A DNA stretch of 13,366 bases from Planctomycetota bacterium (GTDB lineage Bacteria > Planctomycetota > UBA8108): NCBI GenBank assembly GCA_002695115.1, contig NZOA01000076.1:11695-25060 (forward strand). Reading direction: 5' to 3'. The position numbers and the translations under genes are program-made. Below the pieces are notes generated by a model. It did not search any database, had not been told where the DNA came from, and was given only the letters and a program-made list of their open reading frames with translations. The first letter of the stretch is position 1, and every line of letters begins with the position of its first letter. Below, piece by piece: positions 8,793-13,366 of this stretch.

Positions 8793-9422
8793 TTACAGGA
8801 AATCCCGCAGGATTTCTCTTAATTCAAGTCGTGCGCGATGCACACGGGTCTTGACCGTGCCGAGCGTCAGCCCCTCTTCGTTCGCTATCGCCTGGTAGGA
8901 TTCTCCAAGTATGTCGCGCAGGATGATGATCCTGCGGGCCTGCTCCTCCAGGGATCCGATGGCGTCCTCGATGACCTGCCCCAGCTCTTTTTTTTCCAGC
9001 AGCCGGTGCGGCTCACCGCTGGTGTCGGTGAGCTGGCGGTCGCCATCGTCCTCGTTTTCGGTGGCGGCGCTCATCGAGAGGGTGGCCGTGGTGCCGGAGC
9101 GCTTGATGGCCTGCCTGTGGGCGTGGAAGGAGCGCGCGGTGTTGAGGGTGATGCGAAGGATCCAGGTGCGGAAAGAGGCCTTGCCCTTGAAACCATCCAG
9201 GGCCTTCCACGCCTTCAGGAACGATTCCTGCGCTACCTCCAGGGCATCTTCGTGATGCCCGAGGTAGTAGAACGCCGCGTTGATGACGCTCTGCTGGTGT
9301 TTCTCGACAAGATGGTCGAAGCTCTCACGGTCTCCCCTCGAGGCAGCCGCAACGAAGCTCTCGTCGGGATTCTCGGTATCCTCGTTCTTATTTTCGACGA
9401 CAGTTTTTTCTTCTGCTGTCAT
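8793..9422 (-). CDS. ECF-type (sigma-70 family) RNA polymerase sigma factor
   Basis: The 209 aa protein has the two-domain ECF layout. Region 2 is about 22-98, with AQESFLKAWKAL followed by FRTWILRITLNTAR for -10 recognition. Region 4 is about 142-205, with the helix-turn-helix ESYQAIANEEGLTLGTVKTRVHRAR binding the -35 element. The linker (about 105-140) is rather long and acidic, and a 20-residue acidic segment precedes region 2. The ATG start has GGAG about 9 bases upstream. ECF factors usually sit beside an anti-sigma gene. Here the next gene is ggt and the divergent one is a dipeptidase, and neither resembles an anti-sigma factor. Two inverted repeats lie upstream (9474-9491, 9523-9543). 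The sigma subgroup and trigger signal cannot be named from sequence alone. Confidence 0.93.
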   Translation of the reverse strand: MTAEEKTVVENKNEDTENPDESFVAAASRGDRESFDHLVEKHQQSVINAAFYYLGHHEDALEVAQESFLKAWKALDGFKGKASFRTWILRITLNTARSFHAHRQAIKRSGTTATLSMSAATENEDDGDRQLTDTSGEPHRLLEKKELGQVIEDAIGSLEEQARRIIILRDILGESYQAIANEEGLTLGTVKTRVHRARLELREILRDFL

Positions 9423-9473
9423 TGCCCGGTTCTCCAGCGCGGCTGAGCGCTCGCAGCCGCAGGCATTCTATTC

Positions 9474-9491
9474 TTCCTGCCTTGACAGGAA
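9474..9491. promoter_or_regulatory. Inverted repeat upstream of the ECF sigma gene
   Basis: TTCCTG (9474-9479) and CAGGAA (9486-9491) are perfect 6-bp arms around CCTTGA. The repeat lies about 50 bases upstream of the sigma start codon, in the 199-base divergent region shared with the dipeptidase gene. It could be an operator or a short leader hairpin. No matching consensus is recognised. Confidence 0.35.
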
Positions 9492-9522
9492 AACCTTCAT
9501 TAACGGGGTCTTCCATCAAGAA

Positions 9523-9543
9523 GACGCTCGACTCCGGAGCGTC
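9523..9543. promoter_or_regulatory. Inverted repeat in the divergent sigma/dipeptidase region
   Basis: GACGCTC (9523-9529) and GAGCGTC (9537-9543) are perfect 7-bp arms with a 7-base spacer. The repeat is about 100 bases from the sigma start and about 80 from the dipeptidase start. It may be a regulator binding site serving either gene. Neither strand has a T tract immediately after it that would suggest a terminator. Confidence 0.35.
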
Positions 9544-9621
9544 ATAGGGAAAAAATGTGTACCGATTTCGTAATGGAGGAGTTTTTCGTTTCAGCCACAG
9601 CCTTTTGATGGAGCCGAGAAT

Positions 9622-10836
9622 TTGCATTTCCGCCACCTGATGATCATCCTGGCCGCCTCGCTGCCCGCCTGCTCTGCCGTTTTATTGCGCGAAGATGACG
9701 GCCTCACCCGGGCCCGGGAGCTCAACCGGAAGCTCCTGGTTCTCGACACCCATCTCGATACGCCCTCACGGGCGCTCAAGCTTCCCGATTGGTCGATTGA
9801 TGAGAAAAGCGAAGAGACCCTCGTCGATCTGCCGAGGATGCGCGCGGCGGGGATGAACGCGCCCTTCATGGTGGTCTACACCTCGCCCTCCCTGAAGGGA
9901 CACGACGCGCTCACCCACGCGCTCGCGCTCAGCGATGTGATCAGCGGCTGGGTCGAGGACCATCCCCGCGACCTCTCGCTTGCGCGCAGCGTGGCGGATG
10001 TCCTGGACGCGAAGCGGGCCGGCAGGATCTCGGTGGTGATGTGCATGGAGAACAGTTCACCGGTGCTCGAGGGACGCCTGGACCTGGTGCGCACCTTTTA
10101 TCGCCTCGGCGTGCGCTACATGAGCCTCTGCCACTTCCAGAACAACCATCTCGCTGACTCTTCCACCGACGAGTCCCTGCATGGCGGGGTCAGCAAGTTC
10201 GGGGAGCAGGTCATCGCGGAGGCCAACAGGCTGGGGATCATGCTCGACGTTTCGCATATCTCAGATGACGCGGTGCGGGATCACCTGCGTCTCAGCAAGG
10301 CTCCCATCATCGCCAGCCACTCAAACGTCCGCAAGCTCTGCGACCATCCCCGCAACCTGACCGATGAGCTCATCCTCGGGATCGCGAAGGGGGGCGGTGT
10401 GATCCAGCTGAATTTCGCCGCCCAGTACGTTTCGGCGGACTACCTGGTGAAATACAACGAACGCAAGGCGCTCATCGCGCTCAAGGAGAAGGAGATCGAC
10501 GAGCGCCTCGCGGGCCAGGAGGAGAAGGCCTCGGCCGAGAAGGAGAAGCTGTCCGCGAGCGTGCCCAGGCCACCGCCGCCGCCGCTGGAGGACTGGTTCG
10601 AGCATGTCGATTATATCGCCAGGCTCGTCGGCAAGGAGTATGTCGGCCTCGGAAGCGATTTCGACGGCATCGGCGCCTGGCCGGGCGAGCTGAAGGACAT
10701 TACCTCGATCGACATCGTGACCGCAGGGTTGCTCGAGAGGGGCTGGAGCGAGAAGGAGCTCGCGGGCTTCTATAGCGGCAACCTGCTGCGGGTCTGGAAG
10801 AAGGTCGAGGAGGTCTCAGGGCGCCTGGAGCGCTGA
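9622..10836 (+). CDS. Membrane dipeptidase (peptidase M19, renal dipeptidase family), probable lipoprotein
   Basis: This is a zinc dipeptidase of 404 aa. Metal-site motifs appear in family order: DTHLD (H44, D46), the bridging Glu in MCMEN (E143), DVSH (H212), ASHSN (H233), then CDHPRNLTDE and GSDFDGIG (344-351). Family members split dipeptides, Cys-Gly among them. The N-terminus (basic, then MIILAASLPAC) ends in LPAC, a near-canonical lipobox at Cys17, so lipid anchoring outside the inner membrane is likely. The start is TTG 9622, supported by GGAG at 9610-9613 with 8-base spacing; the alternative ATG at 9640 leaves a very short signal sequence. Residues about 280-321 form a charged helical insert ending in five prolines. 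It is divergent from the ECF sigma/ggt unit, which suggests a joint role in glutathione breakdown. Confidence 0.93.
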   Translation: MHFRHLMIILAASLPACSAVLLREDDGLTRARELNRKLLVLDTHLDTPSRALKLPDWSIDEKSEETLVDLPRMRAAGMNAPFMVVYTSPSLKGHDALTHALALSDVISGWVEDHPRDLSLARSVADVLDAKRAGRISVVMCMENSSPVLEGRLDLVRTFYRLGVRYMSLCHFQNNHLADSSTDESLHGGVSKFGEQVIAEANRLGIMLDVSHISDDAVRDHLRLSKAPIIASHSNVRKLCDHPRNLTDELILGIAKGGGVIQLNFAAQYVSADYLVKYNERKALIALKEKEIDERLAGQEEKASAEKEKLSASVPRPPPPPLEDWFEHVDYIARLVGKEYVGLGSDFDGIGAWPGELKDITSIDIVTAGLLERGWSEKELAGFYSGNLLRVWKKVEEVSGRLER

Positions 10837-10851
10837 GACCGCCTCCGCCGT

Positions 10852-11796
10852 CTACTCGATGCCCCGCTCGGCAAGCCAGCGCTCGGCATCGAGCGCCGCG
10901 GCGCAGCCCGTGCCCGCCGCCGTGACCGCCTGGCGGTAGATCTTGTCGACCACGTCGCCGCAGGCGAAAACTCCCTCCACCGAGGTGTCCGTGCGGCCTG
11001 GTGTGACGACGACGTAGCCCTGCTCGTCGGTTTCTACCTGCCCCGCGAGAAAGGCTGTGTTCGGATCGTGTCCGATGGCGTAGAAGATACCTCCGCAGGG
11101 GATGGTGCTTTCTTCGCCGGTCTTCACGTTGTTGATCCTCGCGCCGGTCACGAGGTCTTCGCCTTCGGCGTCGACAAGGACGCTGTCCCAGACGACCTCG
11201 ATCTTCGAGCTCGATAGCGCACGCTCCTGCATGATCTTGCTGGCGCGGAGCTCGTCGCGGCGGTGAATCATGTAGACCTTGCTGGCGAACTTGGTGAGGA
11301 AGGTGGCCTCCTCGACAGCCGAGTCACCGCCGCCTATGACGACGAGGTCCTTGTCTCTGAAGATGGGGAGCGCGCCATCGCATACCGCGCAGGCGCTCAT
11401 GCCCCTGTTCCAGAGAGTATCCTCTCCGGGAACGTGAAGCCGCCTGGCCGTGGCGCCGGTGGAGATGATCACGCTATGGGTCTCCACTTCGCGCTCGGTG
11501 GTCCTGACCTTGAAGGGCTTGCTCGCGAGGTCGACCTCGGTGACATCCTCCTGGAAGCTGCGGGTACCGAACTCGAGCGCCTGGGCGCGGAATTTCTGCA
11601 TCAGGTCCGGGCCGCTGATTCCCCCCTCGGGGAACCCCGGGTAGTTTTCCACCTCCGTCGTGGTCATCAGCTGTCCGCCGGGGATCCCACCGGATTGGAA
11701 GCCCTCGAGTATGAGGGGTTCGAGGTTGGCCCTGGCTGCGTAGAGCGCCGCGGTGAACCCGGCGGGACCAGATCCGATTATGGTTACTTTTTCCAT
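10852..11796 (-). CDS. trxB: Thioredoxin reductase (NADPH)
   Basis: This cytosolic flavoenzyme passes electrons from NADPH through FAD to thioredoxin. It is 314 aa, the standard length for the low-molecular-weight class. GSGPAG (8-13) binds FAD. CAVC (136-139) is the redox disulfide, followed by DG. GGGDSA (155-160) and HRRDELRAS form the NADPH site with its phosphate-binding arginines. GVFACGDV near the C-terminus is the second FAD motif. The start MEKVTIIG (complement of 11794-11796) is chosen because AAGGA lies about 9 bases upstream and the fold begins at once. A farther in-frame ATG at 11856 would add 20 residues without family likeness. It converges on the dipeptidase gene with a 15-base gap and is divergent from the DnaJ-family gene. 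Confidence 0.96.
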   Translation of the reverse strand: MEKVTIIGSGPAGFTAALYAARANLEPLILEGFQSGGIPGGQLMTTTEVENYPGFPEGGISGPDLMQKFRAQALEFGTRSFQEDVTEVDLASKPFKVRTTEREVETHSVIISTGATARRLHVPGEDTLWNRGMSACAVCDGALPIFRDKDLVVIGGGDSAVEEATFLTKFASKVYMIHRRDELRASKIMQERALSSSKIEVVWDSVLVDAEGEDLVTGARINNVKTGEESTIPCGGIFYAIGHDPNTAFLAGQVETDEQGYVVVTPGRTDTSVEGVFACGDVVDKIYRQAVTAAGTGCAAALDAERWLAERGIE

Positions 11797-11976
11797 CTGG
11801 AGTTTCCTTGAGGTCGAGTTTTGTAATTCGGGGAGGCCTTCTCCGCGAATGCACAAGATACAGCGGATTCGTCTGACATCAAACCTGAAGGCGCGCGACC
11901 GGGCATCTCTTGAGCCTCAGTGGAGCCGCAGTTAAGCTATTGCGGTCGCAGAATCATCTTCGGAGAGCGGGAGCTC

Positions 11977-12852
11977 ATGAGCGGGAACCAGGACTATTAC
12001 GAGGTGCTCGGCCTAGGTCGTGAAGCCTCCGGTGAGGAGATCAAGAAGGCCTACCGGGCCCTGGCCCTGAAGTACCATCCGGACAAGAACAAGGGGGATG
12101 AGCGGGCCGAGGCTCGTTTCAAGGAGGCGGCTGAAGCCTTCGAGGTGCTCTCGGATCCCGAGAAGAGAGCGACCTATGACCGCCACGGTTCCGATGGCCT
12201 TCGCAATATGGGCTTCGAGGGTTTCGGGGACTTGAGGACCGAGGATATTTCCGTCCGCTTCTCGAGCATCCTGGAAGATCTCTTCGGGGGTGGAGGCGGG
12301 GGGGGAGGCTTCTCTACGGGCAGGTTCGGCTCAGGAGAGGCTCCGGCCATGCCCGGGGCTGACCTGCGGCATTCTTTGCGGGTGACGTTTCGCGAGGCCG
12401 CCCTCGGCGGAAGCCGCGAGCTGGCCCTTCCCGGGCTCGGGAGTGAGAGTCGCATCGAGGTTCGAATTCCCGCGAATGTCGCAGAAGGCCAGGTCCTGCG
12501 GATCACCGGCAAGGGACAGGCGGGAGCGAATGGTGGGTCGCCGGGAGACCTCCTCCTGGAGATATCCGTAGACAGGCATCACGAGTTCAGCCGGGAAGGA
12601 AAAAACATCCGCTCATCGCTCAAGGTGCCTTTGAAAACCGCTGTACTCGGAGGCCAGGTTACGGTCAATACCCTGCGAGAAGAGGTCCAGCTGACGGTGC
12701 CGCCGGGCACCTCCTCTGATTCGGTATTGAGGCTCAAGGGACAGGGTGCCGGCGGGGATGCTCCCGGCGATCACCTCGTGCGGATTGTCGTGACCGTTCC
12801 GGGAGAGGCTTCCGAGGAGCTGAAGGCGGCTCTCGGGGACTCCGACGAGTAG
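11977..12852 (+). CDS. DnaJ-class molecular chaperone, CbpA-like (no zinc finger)
   Basis: This is a 291 aa J-domain co-chaperone that would stimulate an Hsp70 ATPase and deliver unfolded clients. The J domain spans about 6-70 with the essential HPD at 34-36. A glycine-rich linker follows, including eight consecutive Gly (104-111). Two beta-sandwich client-binding domains come next, at about 127-200 and 203-277 ([19 protein letters not shown], then [16 protein letters not shown]). The CxxCxGxG zinc-finger repeats of classical DnaJ are absent, making this a type II protein like CbpA. The start is ATG 11977, with GGAGAG (11962-11967) about 9 bases upstream; an in-frame ATG at 11920 would add 19 residues with no J-domain likeness. 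No dnaK, grpE or hrcA is nearby and no CIRCE element is seen. Confidence 0.93.
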   Translation: MSGNQDYYEVLGLGREASGEEIKKAYRALALKYHPDKNKGDERAEARFKEAAEAFEVLSDPEKRATYDRHGSDGLRNMGFEGFGDLRTEDISVRFSSILEDLFGGGGGGGGFSTGRFGSGEAPAMPGADLRHSLRVTFREAALGGSRELALPGLGSESRIEVRIPANVAEGQVLRITGKGQAGANGGSPGDLLLEISVDRHHEFSREGKNIRSSLKVPLKTAVLGGQVTVNTLREEVQLTVPPGTSSDSVLRLKGQGAGGDAPGDHLVRIVVTVPGEASEELKAALGDSDE

Positions 12853-12853
12853 C

Positions 12854-12866
12854 CCGGGCACCCCGG
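12854..12866. terminator. GC-rich hairpin in the DnaJ/hflX convergent gap
   Basis: CCGGG (12854-12858) and CCCGG (12862-12866) make a 5-bp all-GC stem with a 3-base loop. It lies wholly within the 19 bases between the two facing stop codons. There is no T tract on either side. It may be a bidirectional stop signal, or simply GC bias. Confidence 0.3.
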
Positions 12867-12871
12867 CGAGC

Positions 12872-13366
12872 TCAGCTCTCTTCGGCCGCGAAACCCTCAG
12901 GGAAAATATGCTTCAGGCGCGCGCCGCGGGCCGGCGAGATGGAGCAGCTCACGTGGACTCCATCCTCCCGGTAGTCGAGCTCTTCGAGATGGGCGTTTTC
13001 CCGCAGGTAGGCGACGACGTCTCCCCTGGCATGGGGAACGATGAAGCTGAACTCTTCGTCGCTCTCCTGGAGGTGGTCGAGGACCGCCCGGGCGAGGGTG
13101 TCGAGTCCGTTACCCGTGGCGGCGGATACCTGGAGCGTCAGTGAGGGCTCGATCACCTTCAGGCGCGAGGGGGCCGCCCCCCTCGGATCGACATCCGGGG
13201 CGATGTTGCCGAGGTTGTTGGCCTCCGGGATCCTGTCCGGGGTCAGCGCGTCCCATTTATTGAGAACCATCCAGGTCGTTTTGTCACCGCATTCGAGATC
13301 GTGAAGAACCCGGTTGACCGTACGGATGTGCGCTTCAGCCTGCGGGGAGCTGGCGTCGACGACATG
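12872..13366 (-). CDS. hflX: GTPase HflX, C-terminal part (5' end outside window)
   Basis: HflX is a ribosome-associated GTPase that splits stalled 70S ribosomes, notably after heat stress. The visible 164 codons enter from the right edge in frame. They begin HVVDASSPQAEAHI, the segment just after the G3 motif in HflX. NKWD (36-39 of the visible part) is G4 and SAATG (81-85) is G5. The C-terminal HflX domain follows, with FIVPHARGDVVAYLRENAHLEE. The G1-G3 motifs and the N-terminal HflX domain lie outside the window. The stretch between G4 and G5 is 41 residues, about twice what I recall for E. coli HflX. The stop is the complement of 12872-12874, facing the DnaJ-family gene. I prefer HflX to Der because of the HVVDAS motif and the C-terminal domain. 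Confidence 0.88.
   Translation of the reverse strand, partial: HVVDASSPQAEAHIRTVNRVLHDLECGDKTTWMVLNKWDALTPDRIPEANNLGNIAPDVDPRGAAPSRLKVIEPSLTLQVSAATGNGLDTLARAVLDHLQESDEEFSFIVPHARGDVVAYLRENAHLEELDYREDGVHVSCSISPARGARLKHIFPEGFAAEES

Noticed and set aside
7764..8822. A 352-codon plus-strand frame opposite ggt
   Set aside because: The ggt frame on the other strand contains every catalytic motif. This one has none and no ribosome binding support.
9482..9510. TTGACA at 9482-9487 as a promoter for the dipeptidase gene
   Set aside because: The hexamer 17 bases downstream is GGGGTC, with no -10 likeness, and TTGACA falls within the inverted repeat.
10837..10851. Terminator in the gap between the dipeptidase and trxB stops
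   Set aside because: I could find no inverted repeat of useful length there.
11910..11938. TTGAGC-N17-TAAGCT as a promoter for the DnaJ-family gene
   Set aside because: The -10 matches only 3 of 6 positions, which is too weak to annotate.

Overview
This is a GC-rich (roughly 60%), tightly packed chromosomal window from a Gram-negative, LPS-making bacterium. Three observations support that: a CMP-Kdo synthetase (kdsB), a linked pair of LptF/LptG-type LPS-export permeases, and exported peptide-processing enzymes with signal peptides. The pyrG gene followed by a DUF1844 protein, alongside kdsB, suits lineages such as Acidobacteriota or the former Deltaproteobacteria. The phylum cannot be fixed from this sequence alone. 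I see no CRISPR array, transposase, integrase, phage gene, tRNA or rRNA. Most of the window looks like ordinary core genome.

Layout. Positions 1-255 (minus) hold the 5' part of thpR, an RNA 2',3'-cyclic phosphodiesterase. Facing away from it is a plus-strand operon of kdsB, pyrG and a DUF1844 gene (413-3484), with a plausible sigma70-type promoter at 256-282. The minus-strand lptF-lptG pair (5990 down to 3493) converges on it. A membrane-anchored protein of unknown function lies at 6218-7021 (plus). Then comes a minus-strand ECF sigma factor and gamma-glutamyltranspeptidase pair (9422 down to 7041). A peptidase M19 membrane dipeptidase is at 9622-10836 (plus), thioredoxin reductase trxB at 11796-10852 (minus), and a CbpA-like DnaJ chaperone at 11977-12852 (plus). 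The window ends inside hflX, which enters from the right edge on the minus strand.

Functional themes. (1) Envelope/LPS: kdsB needs CTP, which pyrG makes, so their shared operon is logical, and lptF-lptG exports the finished LPS. (2) Thiol and gamma-glutamyl peptide handling: Ggt releases Cys-Gly from glutathione outside the cytoplasm, M19 dipeptidases can split Cys-Gly, and TrxB maintains thiol redox. Between the first two sits an ECF sigma gene with no recognisable anti-sigma partner in view. This is the most suggestive grouping in the window, but the link is inference. (3) Stress and translation: the DnaJ-family protein and HflX.

Transcription units alternate strand repeatedly. All four tail-to-tail junctions have gaps of only 8-19 bases, and three of them hold a short palindrome. 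At one junction both stop codons lie in opposite arms of a single hairpin.
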